DNA of 64,000 nt from an uncultured Oscillospiraceae bacterium (lineage in GTDB: Bacteria > Bacillota > Clostridia > Oscillospirales > Oscillospiraceae). Below are positions 8,406-17,246 of the stretch, one piece after another (position 1 is the first letter of the stretch; each line of letters starts with the position of its first letter). The DNA is taken from NCBI GenBank assembly GCA_934573735.1, contig CAKTMC010000002.1, forward strand, positions 118,914-182,913, in the 5' to 3' direction. A program made the position numbers and the translations under genes. The notes beneath the pieces are model-generated. The model searched no databases. It saw only the letters and a program-made list of their open reading frames with translations, and was not told the origin of the DNA.

Positions 8406-9662
8406 ATGAAAAAGTTTGTTGCACTGCTGCTTGCTCTCGCTATGGTGTTTGCTCTGTGCGCTTGCGGCGAAGCTGCCCCCAAGCAGGATAGCACCACCCC
8501 CGCAGAAAACAATCAGCCCGCTGACAACGCAGCCGAGAACGGCTCCGCTGATGCCACCGCTCTCAAGGTCGGCTTTATCTTCCTGCACGATGAAAACTCC
8601 ACCTACGACCTCAACTTCATGAACGCAGCTAAGGAAGCCTGCGAGAAGATGGGCGTCGAGTCCGTTTCCAAGACCAACATCCCCGAGGATCAGTCCTGCT
8701 ACGAGGCCGCCGCTGAGCTGGCCGACGCCGGCTGCAACATCGTCTTCGCCGACAGCTTCGGTCACGAGGACTACATTATCCAGGCCGCCAAGGAGTTCCC
8801 CAACGTTCAGTTCTGCCACTCCACCGGCACCAAGGCTCACACCGAGGGTCTTGATAACTACCACAACGCATTCGCTTCCATCTATGAGGGTCGTTACCTC
8901 GCCGGTGTTGCTGCCGGTCTCAAACTCAACGAGATGATCGAAAACGGCGAGTTCGAGGCAGAGGATGCCAAGATCGGCTACGTCGGTGCATACACCTACG
9001 CAGAGGTCGTCTCCGGCTACACCTCCTTCTTCCTCGGCGCACGCTCCGTCTGCCCCACCGCTACCATGGAAGTAACTTTCACCGGCTCCTGGTACGATGA
9101 GACCGCTGAGAAGGAAGCTGCAAACCGCCTCATCGCCAACGGCTGCAAGCTCATCAGCCAGCACGCCGACTCCATGGGCGCTCCCACTGCCTGCGAGACC
9201 GCCGGTATCCCCAACGTCTCCTACAACGGCTCCACCATCTCCGCCTGCCCCAACACCTTCATCGTCTCCTCCAGAATTGACTGGGCTCCCTACTACGAGT
9301 TCGTTATCAACGCCGTTGCCAACGGTGAGAGCATCGACGCTGACTGGACCGGCACCCTTGCCACCGGCTCCGTCGTTCTGACCGAGGTCAACGAGGCTGC
9401 TGCCGCTGCCGGCACCGCCGAGAAGATCGCCGAGGTCAAGGCCGCACTTGAGGCCGGCACCATCCACGTCTTTGACGTCACCACCTTCACCGTCGGCGGC
9501 GAGACTCTCGCAAGCTACATGGCTGACGTTGACACCGACGCCAACTACGAGGCTGACACCGAGGTTATCTTCGACGGCTACTTCCACGAGTCCGAGATGC
9601 GCTCCGCTCCTTACTTCGACCTGCGCATCGACGGCATCACCCTGCTCGACGAGGCATACTAA
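8406..9662 (+). CDS. BMP-family ABC transporter substrate-binding lipoprotein (nucleoside uptake)
   Basis: Extracytoplasmic receptor of a BMP/PnrA/Med-type nucleoside importer. 418 residues. The signal peptide MKKFVALLLALAMVFALCAC ends in a lipobox LCAC with the lipidated Cys at residue 20, followed by a Gly/Ala/Pro/Asn-rich linker (21-48). The periplasmic-binding fold starts at ALKVGFIFLHDENS, with the family blocks IVFADSFGHEDYI and GSWYDETAEKEAANRLI. Codon use is strongly biased (GGC, CTC, GAG), suggesting high expression. It is the first gene after the guanine riboswitch. A strong hairpin separates it from the ATPase gene, so the receptor is probably made in excess. Confidence 0.92.
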   Translation: MKKFVALLLALAMVFALCACGEAAPKQDSTTPAENNQPADNAAENGSADATALKVGFIFLHDENSTYDLNFMNAAKEACEKMGVESVSKTNIPEDQSCYEAAAELADAGCNIVFADSFGHEDYIIQAAKEFPNVQFCHSTGTKAHTEGLDNYHNAFASIYEGRYLAGVAAGLKLNEMIENGEFEAEDAKIGYVGAYTYAEVVSGYTSFFLGARSVCPTATMEVTFTGSWYDETAEKEAANRLIANGCKLISQHADSMGAPTACETAGIPNVSYNGSTISACPNTFIVSSRIDWAPYYEFVINAVANGESIDADWTGTLATGSVVLTEVNEAAAAAGTAEKIAEVKAALEAGTIHVFDVTTFTVGGETLASYMADVDTDANYEADTEVIFDGYFHESEMRSAPYFDLRIDGITLLDEAY

Positions 9663-9724
9663 GCTATAATATTTTCATCCGGCAGACCCGTACACCGGGC
9701 CTGCCGGGTGTTTCCCCATTTAGC

Positions 9725-9780
9725 TACTGCAAAGGGCAGCGCAGATTTTCAACCGCTGCGCTGCCCTTTGCAGTATTTTC
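9725..9780 (+). terminator. Intra-operon hairpin after the receptor gene
   Basis: A perfect 20-bp stem (9725-9744 with 9756-9775) and 11-base loop, followed by TTTT. It lies between receptor and ATPase of one transporter operon and probably acts as a partial terminator or mRNA-stabilising 3' hairpin. Confidence 0.85.
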
Positions 9781-9871
9781 GGCGTACTGCGTCGATATGG
9801 TTTGACTTTATACGACATTATATAATATAATAACTCAGTTATGATATTCTTCCGATAAGGAGTTGACGCCC

Positions 9872-11407
9872 TTGGACAGCAAGCATGCCGCAGTAAGGAT
9901 GCGCAATATTACAAAGACCTTCGGCCCGGTCGTGGCAAACGACAAGGTATGGCTCGATATCTATCGCGGTGAAATTCTCGCCCTGCTCGGAGAAAACGGC
10001 AGCGGCAAGACCACACTGATGAATATGCTCTCCGGCATCTATTTTCCGGACGAGGGGCAGATTTTCATTGACGACAAGGAGGTCGTTATCCGCTCACCGA
10101 AGGATGCGTTCGACCATGGCATAGGCATGATACACCAGCATTTTAAGCTGGTCGATGTGCTGACCGCGGCGGAGAATATAGTCCTCGGGCTCAAGGAGCC
10201 GGGCAGGCTCAATATGGAGGCCGTCGCTCAGCGCGTGCGCGATATCTGCGACAAGTACGGCTTTGACATTGACCCGAAGCAGAAGATTTATGATATGTCC
10301 GTCTCTCAGAAGCAGACCGTCGAGATAATCAAGGTGCTCTATCGCGGCGCGGATATCCTCATTCTGGACGAGCCCACCGCCGTTTTGACCCCGCAGGAGA
10401 CGGATAAGCTCTTTGCCGTGCTTCGCAATATGCGTGACGCGGGCAAGGCCATAGTCATAATCACGCATAAAATGCACGAGGTCGAGGATCTCTCCGACCG
10501 TGTTGCCGTACTGCGCCACGGGCAGTTTATCGGCGATATGCCGACCAAGACCACAAACGCACAGGAGATGACCAACATGATGGTCGGTCATCCCGTTACG
10601 CTCAACATAGAGCGTCCCGAGCCCGTTGACCCCAAGCCGCGCATCGAGGTCAAGAACCTGAGCGTTCGCAGCATAGACGGCATACTCAAGCTTGACGACG
10701 TTTCCTTTACCGCAAACTCCGGTGAAATTCTCGGCATCGCGGGCATCTCCGGCTGCGGTCAGAAGGAGCTGCTTGAGGCTATCGCGGGGCTTCAGCCCAT
10801 CGAGAGCGGCAGCATATGCTACGTCGAGGATAACGGCGAGCGCGAGGAGATAATCGGCAAGGATCCGCTTGCCATCGCCGAAATGGGCGTCTCACTGAGC
10901 TTTGTCCCCGAGGACAGACTCGGTATGGGTCTTGTCGGCAGCATGGATCTGGCGGATAACATGATGCTCCGCTCCTTCAGAAAGGGCCGCGGACTCTTTA
11001 CGGACAGAAAGTCCCCCCGCAAGCTTGCGCAGAACGTGGTCGAGGAGCTTGAGGTCAGCACCCCCGGCATAAGTACTCCCGTGCGCCGTCTCTCCGGCGG
11101 CAACGTGCAGAAGGTGCTGGTCGGCCGTGAAATAGCCTCCGCGCCCACGGTGCTGCTCACAGCCTACGCCGTGCGCGGACTGGATATCAACTCTTCCTAT
11201 ACTATTTATGAGCTTATAAACAAGCAGAAGGCAGCAGGCGTCGCCGTTATCTACGTCGGCGAGGATCTGGACGTGCTGCTGGAGCTTGCGGACAGAATAC
11301 TCGTCCTTTGCGGCGGCAAGGTCAGCGGCGTAGTCGAGGGACGCGGCGCGACCAAGCGCGAGGTCGGCATGATGATGACAAAGCTGGGAGGTAAGGCCGA
11401 TGAATAA
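9872..11407 (+). CDS. Nucleoside ABC transporter ATP-binding protein (double NBD, NupA/YufO type)
   Basis: Energises the BMP-type nucleoside importer. Start choice: SD AAGGAG (9857-9862) lies 9 bases before TTG 9872; the in-frame TTG at 9863 directly abuts the SD and cannot be used. This gives 511 residues. The first ABC domain has GENGSGKTT, the signature region MSVSQKQTVEI and Walker B ILILDEPTAVLTP. The second has a degenerate P-loop region GISGCGQKELLEAIAGL, signature LSGGNVQKV and Walker B TVLLTAYAVRGLD, which lacks the usual acidic residue, as in many ribose/nucleoside-type tandem ATPases. It overlaps the next gene by 8 bp. Confidence 0.94.
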   Translation: MDSKHAAVRMRNITKTFGPVVANDKVWLDIYRGEILALLGENGSGKTTLMNMLSGIYFPDEGQIFIDDKEVVIRSPKDAFDHGIGMIHQHFKLVDVLTAAENIVLGLKEPGRLNMEAVAQRVRDICDKYGFDIDPKQKIYDMSVSQKQTVEIIKVLYRGADILILDEPTAVLTPQETDKLFAVLRNMRDAGKAIVIITHKMHEVEDLSDRVAVLRHGQFIGDMPTKTTNAQEMTNMMVGHPVTLNIERPEPVDPKPRIEVKNLSVRSIDGILKLDDVSFTANSGEILGIAGISGCGQKELLEAIAGLQPIESGSICYVEDNGEREEIIGKDPLAIAEMGVSLSFVPEDRLGMGLVGSMDLADNMMLRSFRKGRGLFTDRKSPRKLAQNVVEELEVSTPGISTPVRRLSGGNVQKVLVGREIASAPTVLLTAYAVRGLDINSSYTIYELINKQKAAGVAVIYVGEDLDVLLELADRILVLCGGKVSGVVEGRGATKREVGMMMTKLGGKADE

Positions 11408-12560
11408 GCAGAATAACGGCCCTCTGTTCCATATAGTAAAGCGCGGCGCACTGCCCTGGTATCAGGCGTGGAGCATCCGTGCGGCGGCTATCGTGCTGGC
11501 GCTGCTGTTCTGCGCGCTGGTGACGAGCCTCTTGACCGGCGAAAACCCCATTCAGGTCTATTCCACGATGATTTACGGCGCGGTCGGAACTCCGCGTAAG
11601 ATTTGGATACTCGGTCAGAATATCGCGCTGCTTCTCTGCGTGTCTCTGGCCATCACTCCCGCCTTCCGTATGCGCTTTTGGAACATCGGCGGCGAGGGGC
11701 AGGTGCTTGCGGGCGCGCTTACGGCTGCGGCATGCATGATTTGCCTTGCCGATAAGCTGCCTAACTGGGCGCTCATCGCGGTCATGGCGGTATCGAGTAT
11801 CGCCGCCGGCGCGGTTTGGGGTCTTATCCCCGCCATCTTCAAGGCAAAGTGGAACACAAACGAGACGCTTTTCACCCTGATGATGAACTATGTCGCAACT
11901 CAACTTGTCGCATACTTCGTCATCATCTGGGAGTCTCCCAAGGGCTCCGGCAAGGTCGGCATCATAAATCAGTCCACCGAGCTCGGCTGGCTGCCCGTTA
12001 TCGGACATTATAAATACCTGCTCAACATCATTATCGTGGCGCTGCTGACGATAGGGATGTTTATCTACCTCAATTACTCAAAGCACGGCTATGAGATAGC
12101 CGTCGTCGGCGAGAGCGAGCGCACCGCGCGCTATGTCGGCATCAAGGTCGAGAGGGTCATTATCCGCACGATGCTGCTCTCCGGCGCGATATGCGGTATC
12201 GCGGGTCTGCTGCTCGTCGGCGGCACCGACCATACCATATCCACAACGCTTGCGGGCGGCCGCGGCTTTACGGCGGTCATGGTGTCGTGGCTTGCAAAGT
12301 TCAATCCTATCTTTATGATTTTGACAAGCTTCCTGCTCGTGTTCCTCGACAGGGGAGCGGGCGAGATATCCACGACCTTCGGCCTCAACCATTCCTTTGC
12401 CGATATTCTCACCGGCATTATCCTCTTCTTCATCATCGGAAGCGAGTTCTTTATTACCTATAAAATCAGCTTCCGCCGCAGCGCGAAGAGCGTCGAGAAG
12501 AGCGAGGCTCCCGCAAAGACCGAAAAGTCCGAAAATGAAGGAGGGGCAGGCAATGTTTGA
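11400..12560 (+). CDS. Nucleoside ABC transporter permease 1
   Basis: Integral-membrane permease of the BMP-type nucleoside importer (YufP/NupP-like, BPD_transp_2 family). 386 residues with about 9-10 hydrophobic helices. An N-terminal helix follows LPWYQAWSIRAAAIVLALLF. The conserved loop MRFWNIGGEGQVLAGAL (about 92-108) and the EAA-like segment YEIAVVGESERTARYVGI (about 230-247) mark the family. The C-terminal tail is charged (Lys/Glu-rich). Start and stop both overlap neighbouring genes (8 bp each), so translation is coupled. Confidence 0.93.
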   Translation: MNKQNNGPLFHIVKRGALPWYQAWSIRAAAIVLALLFCALVTSLLTGENPIQVYSTMIYGAVGTPRKIWILGQNIALLLCVSLAITPAFRMRFWNIGGEGQVLAGALTAAACMICLADKLPNWALIAVMAVSSIAAGAVWGLIPAIFKAKWNTNETLFTLMMNYVATQLVAYFVIIWESPKGSGKVGIINQSTELGWLPVIGHYKYLLNIIIVALLTIGMFIYLNYSKHGYEIAVVGESERTARYVGIKVERVIIRTMLLSGAICGIAGLLLVGGTDHTISTTLAGGRGFTAVMVSWLAKFNPIFMILTSFLLVFLDRGAGEISTTFGLNHSFADILTGIILFFIIGSEFFITYKISFRRSAKSVEKSEAPAKTEKSENEGGAGNV

Positions 12561-13542
12561 TTTTGTTTCCTTTATCCCCAGAGCCATCATGCAGGGCATA
12601 CCGCTGCTCTTCGGCAGCACCGGCGAAACGCTCACCGAAAAATCCGGCAACCTTAACCTTGGTATCCCCGGCGTTATGTATGTCGGCGGCATCAGCGGCG
12701 TTATCGGCGCGTTTCTCTATGAGCAGTCCGCGGCGGGCAACATGAACGGCTTTCTGGCCATTATGATACCGCTGCTCTCCTCGCTTATCGGCTCGCTCAT
12801 CATGGGGCTTATCTACTGCTTTTTGACCGTATCCCTGCGCGCAAACCAGAATGTCACCGGTCTTGCGCTGACCACCTTCGGCGTCGGCTTCGGCAACTTC
12901 TTCGGCGGCTCGCTGATAAAGCTCACCGGCAGCGAGGTGCCCTCTATCGCGCTCTCCGCGACGAGCAGCTATTTCAGCCGTGCCCTTCCCTTTGCGGATA
13001 AGCTCGGATGGTTCGGCAAGATATTCCTGTCCTACGGCTTTCTGGCATACCTTGCGGTGATTATCGCTATCATTGCGGCGTATGTGCTCAAGCGCACCCG
13101 CATCGGCCTCCAGCTCCGCGCAGTCGGTGAGAGCCCGAACACGGCGGACGCAGCCGGTATCAACGTCAATAAGTATAAATACATGGCGACCTGCATCGGC
13201 AGCATGATAGCGGGTCTCGGCGGACTCTACTATGTTATGGACTATGCCTGCGGCGTGTGGTCAAACGATGCCTTCGGTGACCGCGGCTGGCTTGCGATAG
13301 CGCTCGTTATATTCACGATTTGGCGTCCCAATGTCGGCATAATCTCCTCGTTCCTGTTCGGCGGGCTCTATATTCTCTATATCTTCATCCCGAGCGGCAT
13401 GAACTTTGCGATGAAGGAGCTTTACAAGATGCTGCCCTACATTGTAACCATCATCGTCCTTGTTATAACCAGCATGCGCAATAAGCGCGAAAATCAGCCC
13501 CCCGCCTCACTCGGTCTTGCCTACTTCCGAGAAGAACGGTAA
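12553..13542 (+). CDS. Nucleoside ABC transporter permease 2
   Basis: Second permease of the nucleoside importer (YufQ/NupQ-like). The start is the ATG at 12553, with SD GAAGGAGGGG at 12538-12547 inside the end of permease 1; the longer open frame back to 12397 overlaps the preceding gene and is not credible. 329 residues with about 8-9 hydrophobic helices. Family blocks seen are LTEKSGNLNLGIPGVMYVGG (about 27-46), LRANQNVTGLALTTFG and GLQLRAVGESPNTADAAGIN. It is the last gene of the operon and a strong terminator follows. Confidence 0.93.
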   Translation: MFDFVSFIPRAIMQGIPLLFGSTGETLTEKSGNLNLGIPGVMYVGGISGVIGAFLYEQSAAGNMNGFLAIMIPLLSSLIGSLIMGLIYCFLTVSLRANQNVTGLALTTFGVGFGNFFGGSLIKLTGSEVPSIALSATSSYFSRALPFADKLGWFGKIFLSYGFLAYLAVIIAIIAAYVLKRTRIGLQLRAVGESPNTADAAGINVNKYKYMATCIGSMIAGLGGLYYVMDYACGVWSNDAFGDRGWLAIALVIFTIWRPNVGIISSFLFGGLYILYIFIPSGMNFAMKELYKMLPYIVTIIVLVITSMRNKRENQPPASLGLAYFREER

Positions 13543-13560
13543 TTTAATTATTATACTATA

Positions 13561-13597
13561 AAAATAGTGTGCGAGTTAATTTTCGCACACTATTTTT
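13561..13597 (+). terminator. Terminator of the nucleoside transporter operon
   Basis: Stem AAAATAGTGTGCGA / TCGCACACTATTTT with an 8-base loop. A on one side and T on the other make it usable in both directions. Its right arm is duplicated at 14534-14552. Confidence 0.85.
13579..13597 (+). repeat. 19-bp direct repeat, copy 1
   Basis: The sequence ATTTTCGCACACTATTTTT forms the right arm of the operon terminator. An identical copy lies at 14534-14552 on the other side of the lipase gene. Confidence 0.8.
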
Positions 13598-13679
13598 AGC
13601 GTGAAGGCTATGGCTTGTTGTAATCCGTTTTTGCTTGTGTTATTATTTTTGTGATGGATGGTACAAGGGAGTGAAGCGT

Positions 13680-14504
13680 ATGGCGGCTCAAGACGGTAAA
13701 ACAAAATATCCGATTATAATGGTACACGGAGTCGGCTTTCGGGATCTGAAATGGCCGCTGTATTGGGGAAGAATCCCGAGTGCACTCACCGGCATTGGGG
13801 CTGAGCTTCTCTACGGGCAGCAGGATTGCTGGGCGCGTATTGAGGACAATGCAAGGACGCTCAAGGCAAGAATAAGACAAATCGTGGACGAAAGCGGCTC
13901 GGAAAAAGTAAATATTATCGCACATTCCAAGGGCGGGCTTGAGGCTCGAATGGCAGCATCCTCTCTCGGGATGGCTGGACAAATTGCGAGCATTACCACA
14001 ATAGGAACTCCGCACCGGGGCTCAAAAACCATCGACAAGCTGCTGAAAGCCCCCGACGCTCTTTTCAACGTTGCTTCCTTTGCCGTTGACAACTGGATAG
14101 GGCTTATCGGCGACACAAAGCCAAACTTCTACGCAGTCTGCAAGGATTTTTCTACGGCTTATGCAGAAAAGTTTAATAGGCAAAACCCGGATGCACCGGG
14201 CGTATATTATCAGAGCTTTACGGGGCTAATGCGCTCTCCGCTCTCAGATATAAACCTTTCAACAGCAAACCTTATCATTAAAATGATAGAGGGCGACAAT
14301 GACGGTTTGGTAAGCGTTGAGTCCGCTAAGTGGGGAGAGTCCTTTACTCTGCTGACGGGATGCAGTGGCAGAGGGGTTTCTCATTATGATGAGATAGATT
14401 TCAGGCGCGCTCCGCTATCATCAAGAAGAGACGGTGAGGGAGTATCGGATATTTGCGAGGTCTATAAATCTATCGTGACGGACTTGGCCAAGCGCGGCTT
14501 CTGA
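13680..14504 (+). CDS. Alpha/beta-hydrolase, triacylglycerol lipase/esterase-like
   Basis: Predicted cytoplasmic lipase or esterase; no signal peptide is seen. The start chosen is the ATG at 13680 with SD AAGGGAG 8 bases upstream; an in-frame upstream ATG at 13635 lacks an SD. 274 residues. PIIMVHGVGFRDLKWPLYWG (about 11-30) is the oxyanion-hole strand, IIAHSKGGLEAR (about 79-90) holds the nucleophilic serine, and TTIGTPHRGSKTID follows, a pattern of the EstA/LipA-type lipases. The acidic residue is probably in EGDNDGLVS and the histidine in GRGVSHYDE. The gene is less GC-rich than its neighbours and is bracketed by a duplicated terminator arm, suggesting insertion. Substrate unknown. Confidence 0.85.
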   Translation: MAAQDGKTKYPIIMVHGVGFRDLKWPLYWGRIPSALTGIGAELLYGQQDCWARIEDNARTLKARIRQIVDESGSEKVNIIAHSKGGLEARMAASSLGMAGQIASITTIGTPHRGSKTIDKLLKAPDALFNVASFAVDNWIGLIGDTKPNFYAVCKDFSTAYAEKFNRQNPDAPGVYYQSFTGLMRSPLSDINLSTANLIIKMIEGDNDGLVSVESAKWGESFTLLTGCSGRGVSHYDEIDFRRAPLSSRRDGEGVSDICEVYKSIVTDLAKRGF

Positions 14505-14533
14505 CTCTTGTTCCCCAAAATAATCCGCCGAAA

Positions 14534-14552
14534 ATTTTCGCACACTATTTTT
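14534..14552 (+). repeat. 19-bp direct repeat, copy 2
   Basis: Identical to 13579-13597. This copy contains the stop codon of the araC-type gene (CTA at 14545-14547 on the plus strand). Confidence 0.8.
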
Positions 14553-15390
14553 TCAGCTTTCCGGGACTCATGCCGAAGCTCTCGCGGAAGGCGCGGTGAA
14601 AGGACGAATAATCCGTAAAGCCGCTGTCGAGAGCGGCCTTTGCAGCGGGGGTGCCCTCGCGGATGAGCCGCGCCGCGTTTACAAGCCGCTTCTGCCGCAC
14701 ATAGGCATGGACGGTCACGCCGGTCTGAGCCTTGAAAAGCCGCATAAAATGATATTTACTCAAAAAAACCTGCTCGGAAAGCGCATCCACGCTCAGCTCT
14801 CCGCATAGATTTTCATTGATATACGACATCACCCGCACTATCTTCGGGTCGTATTGGCGCTCGGTCTGCGCAGCTCCCGCGCCGCTGCCGGCGGAAATTC
14901 GACGTATGCGGATGAGAAGCTGCATTATCAGAGTGTCGCGCATGGCCTGTGCCCCGGCGCTTTTGTCGCGCTCGTAGCGCTCAAATTCTCGCAGACAGCC
15001 CTCAAGCTCTGCGCGCTCTTCCGCGCTCGGTATCAGCAGATGCCGCCCCAGCCGGTCGGCCGCATCAAAGCTGTCCATTATCCCGGCATCGGGAAAAATG
15101 CGCTCAAAATACTTGCGGTCAAGATAGATTATCACGCGCTCGTATGGCTCACTCTTGTCAATCAGCGCCTTGTGTATCGTGTGATGCTTCACAAGCAGCA
15201 GCGACCACGGCTCCAGCGCGTACACCTCACTCTCGACAAAATAATCCACGCGCCCCGACAGGAGAAGCACTATCTTGTCAAACTCGTGAAAGTGAAAATC
15301 GCGCTCCTGCCCGGCGGTGTCGCGCAGATGAAAGTAGTGATAGTTCTCGCGCAGATAGCCCTCGCGCGCAAATGCGTTATTTTTCGCCAT
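14545..15390 (-). CDS. AraC-family transcriptional regulator
   Basis: 281 residues. The N-terminal cupin-like ligand domain (about 15-140) contains HFHEFDKIVLLLSGRVDYFV. The C-terminal AraC/XylS double HTH (about 183-281) contains SVDALSEQVFLSKYHFMRLF, the linker KAQTGVTVHAYVRQKRL and the second HTH AALDSGFTDYSSFHRAFRESFGMSPG. It is divergent from the dicarboxylate/amino-acid symporter gene, which is the most likely target. The effector cannot be deduced. Confidence 0.92.
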   Translation of the reverse strand: MAKNNAFAREGYLRENYHYFHLRDTAGQERDFHFHEFDKIVLLLSGRVDYFVESEVYALEPWSLLLVKHHTIHKALIDKSEPYERVIIYLDRKYFERIFPDAGIMDSFDAADRLGRHLLIPSAEERAELEGCLREFERYERDKSAGAQAMRDTLIMQLLIRIRRISAGSGAGAAQTERQYDPKIVRVMSYINENLCGELSVDALSEQVFLSKYHFMRLFKAQTGVTVHAYVRQKRLVNAARLIREGTPAAKAALDSGFTDYSSFHRAFRESFGMSPGKLKK

Positions 15391-15461
15391 GCTTCACCTC
15401 CGATGCTTGCTTGAAGCGTATTATACAGCATTTTTTGCAATGTTTCAAGCACTCACCGCAA

Positions 15462-15490
15462 TTTACATTGCATAATTTCGCAAATATAAT
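15462..15490 (+). promoter_or_regulatory. Predicted promoter of the symporter operon
   Basis: TTTACA (15462-15467), 17-base spacer, TATAAT (15485-15490). It lies 35 bases before the start and could be contacted by the divergently encoded AraC protein. Confidence 0.65.
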
Positions 15491-15525
15491 AGTATCGCAA
15501 TTAAGTGTTAAAAGGAGAGCCTATC

Positions 15526-16782
15526 ATGTCAAAATCCAGACGCTTCTTAAAGGACTATTGGTTCATACTCTCGATGCTCACCGGCATTATCGCAGGCTGC
15601 GTTGTCGGCGCGGTCTGGCCGGGAGCCACCTGCCTCGAGCCGCTCGGAACCGTGTTTATAAACATGATGTTCTGCGTCGTGGTGCCGATGGTGTTCTGCT
15701 CCATCGCTTCCGCCATCGCAAACATGGGCAATGTCAAGCGCGCCGGTAAGGTGCTCGGCGTGACGGTTGCGACCTTCATGGTCACGGCAGCCATCGCCGC
15801 AGTGCTCATGTACATACTCTGCCGTTGCATCCCGCTCGTCAAGGGCGAATACCCCGCCGTTCAGGGCGAGGTCGGCGCAACGCTCGGCGTTGCGGATATG
15901 ATCATCAACTTCTTCACCAAGCCCGACTTCGGTGAGCTGTGGAGCCGCAAGGCGATACTTCCGCTGATAATCGCGGCGATAATCTTCGGCTTCGGCGTGC
16001 AGCTTTCCGGCGGCAAGGAGACCCTTACCGCAAAGTTCCTCGCCGACCTCACCAACTGCCTGATGAAGGTCATCAAGCTCATCACCTACTATGCACCCAT
16101 CGGCTTCTTCGGCTTCTTCGCCTATCTCGTCGCCTACTACGGCCCCGAACTCATCGGCGACTACGGCCGCACCCTGATAATCTATTACGTGATGTGCTTT
16201 GCATATATGCTCATCTCCTCGCCCATTTACGCCCGCTTCGGCGGCGGCAAGGGCGCGGCAAAGGTCATGTTCCAGCACCTGCTCAAGCCCGCGGCCGTCT
16301 CCTTCGGCACCTGCTCCTCCGTAGCGACTATCCCGACCAACATGGAGGTCGCTGAGGACACCGGCATCTCCAAGGACGTCAGCGAAATAGTCCTGCCCCT
16401 CGGCGCGACGATGCACATGGACGGCTCTGCAATGAGCGCGATAATCAAGGTCGCCTTCCTCTTCGGTATGTTCGGCATGGACTTCGGCACCAAGGAAGCT
16501 ATACTTGCGATAATCGTCGCAGTGTTCTCCTCCGTTGCAATGTCCGGCGTGCCGGGCGGCGGCGGTACCGGCGAGCTTGTGCTCTGCACGATCTTCTTCC
16601 CCGACAACCTTGCCATTGCCTATACCGTAGCGCTTGCTCTGGGCAATCTGGTCGATCCTCCGGCAACCATGGTCAATGCCGCCGGTGACTACGTTGTCTC
16701 CTTCATCGTCTCCCGCTTTGTTGACGGCAAGGATTGGCTGCAAAAAAAGCTGCATCCCGCAAATGCTCAGAAGGCGGAATAA
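15526..16782 (+). CDS. Dicarboxylate/amino acid:cation (Na+ or H+) symporter, DAACS family
   Basis: Secondary transporter for dicarboxylates or acidic/neutral amino acids (GltP/SstT/DctA superfamily). The start is the ATG at 15526 behind SD AAAGGAG, giving 418 residues. The family shows 8 helices and two re-entrant hairpins. The first-hairpin serine-rich motif is SFGTCSSVATIPTNMEVAED (about 264-283), the GATMHMDGSA motif (about 294-303) binds cation and substrate, and PGGGGTGELV (about 344-353) is in the second hairpin. The Ser-rich hairpin and the DPPATMVNAAGD tail place it in DAACS; the exact substrate is not determined. Its stop overlaps the next start (TAATG). Confidence 0.93.
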   Translation: MSKSRRFLKDYWFILSMLTGIIAGCVVGAVWPGATCLEPLGTVFINMMFCVVVPMVFCSIASAIANMGNVKRAGKVLGVTVATFMVTAAIAAVLMYILCRCIPLVKGEYPAVQGEVGATLGVADMIINFFTKPDFGELWSRKAILPLIIAAIIFGFGVQLSGGKETLTAKFLADLTNCLMKVIKLITYYAPIGFFGFFAYLVAYYGPELIGDYGRTLIIYYVMCFAYMLISSPIYARFGGGKGAAKVMFQHLLKPAAVSFGTCSSVATIPTNMEVAEDTGISKDVSEIVLPLGATMHMDGSAMSAIIKVAFLFGMFGMDFGTKEAILAIIVAVFSSVAMSGVPGGGGTGELVLCTIFFPDNLAIAYTVALALGNLVDPPATMVNAAGDYVVSFIVSRFVDGKDWLQKKLHPANAQKAE

Positions 16783-16958
16783 TGGATATTCAGGTCGGAG
16801 ATATCCTGACGATGAAAAAGGAGCACCCCTGCGGCAGCAGGCAGTGGGAGGTGCTGCGCACGGGAGCAGACTTCCGCCTGCGCTGCTGCGGCTGCGGGCA
16901 TGAGGTTATGGGACCGCGCTCAAAGTTTGAGAAAAACATCCGTCAGGTACAGAGATGA
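16782..16958 (+). CDS. DUF951 domain-containing small protein
   Basis: 58 residues. DUF951 is a small conserved Firmicute protein of unknown function. The visible pattern is VGDILTMKKEHPCGSRQWEV, then ADFRLRCCGCGHEVMGPRSK. The Cys cluster CCGC together with the earlier HPCG could bind a metal. It overlaps the symporter stop by one base and the GIY-YIG start by 4 bases, so it is in that operon by translational coupling. Too small for confident functional claims. Confidence 0.88.
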   Translation: MDIQVGDILTMKKEHPCGSRQWEVLRTGADFRLRCCGCGHEVMGPRSKFEKNIRQVQR

Positions 16959-17200
16959 ATTATGTGTATATCCTGCGCTGCGGAGACGGCAGCCTCTACA
17001 CCGGCTGGACAAATGACCTCGCCGCACGTCTTGAGTCGCACCGGAGCGGACGCGGCGGAAAATATACGCGCTCGCATCTGCCCGTAGAGCTTGCCTATAG
17101 CGAGGAGTACGTCTCAAGGGAGGACGCAATGCGCCGAGAATGGCAGATAAAGCAGCTCACCCGGACGCAGAAGCTGAAACTCATAGACGGCAAGAAATAA
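16955..17200 (+). CDS. GIY-YIG nuclease family protein (UPF0213/YhbQ-like)
   Basis: 81-residue single-domain GIY-YIG protein. NYVYILRCGDGSLYTGWTND (2-21) contains the variant VYI-YTG motif, RLESHRSGRGGKYTRSH (about 26-42) the catalytic Arg/His/Tyr region, and REWQIKQLTRTQKLKLI the C-terminal helix. Members are predicted endonucleases with poorly known targets. The ATGA overlap with DUF951 indicates coupled translation. It is the last gene before a strong terminator. Confidence 0.92.
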   Translation: MNYVYILRCGDGSLYTGWTNDLAARLESHRSGRGGKYTRSHLPVELAYSEEYVSREDAMRREWQIKQLTRTQKLKLIDGKK

Positions 17201-17202
17201 GC

Positions 17203-17246
17203 AAAAACGTCCCACTGCACGAAAACACCGCAGTGGGACGTTTTTT
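17203..17246 (+). terminator. Terminator after the GIY-YIG gene
   Basis: Stem AAAAACGTCCCACTGC / GCAGTGGGACGTTTTT with an 11-base loop and a T run. Confidence 0.9.

Noticed and set aside
12397..12552. Upstream extension of permease 2
   Set aside because: Overlaps permease 1 by 164 bp and has no SD; ATG 12553 has a strong SD.
15547..16755. 402-residue minus-strand open frame
   Set aside because: Antisense of the DAACS symporter; His/Asp/Glu-rich shadow text.
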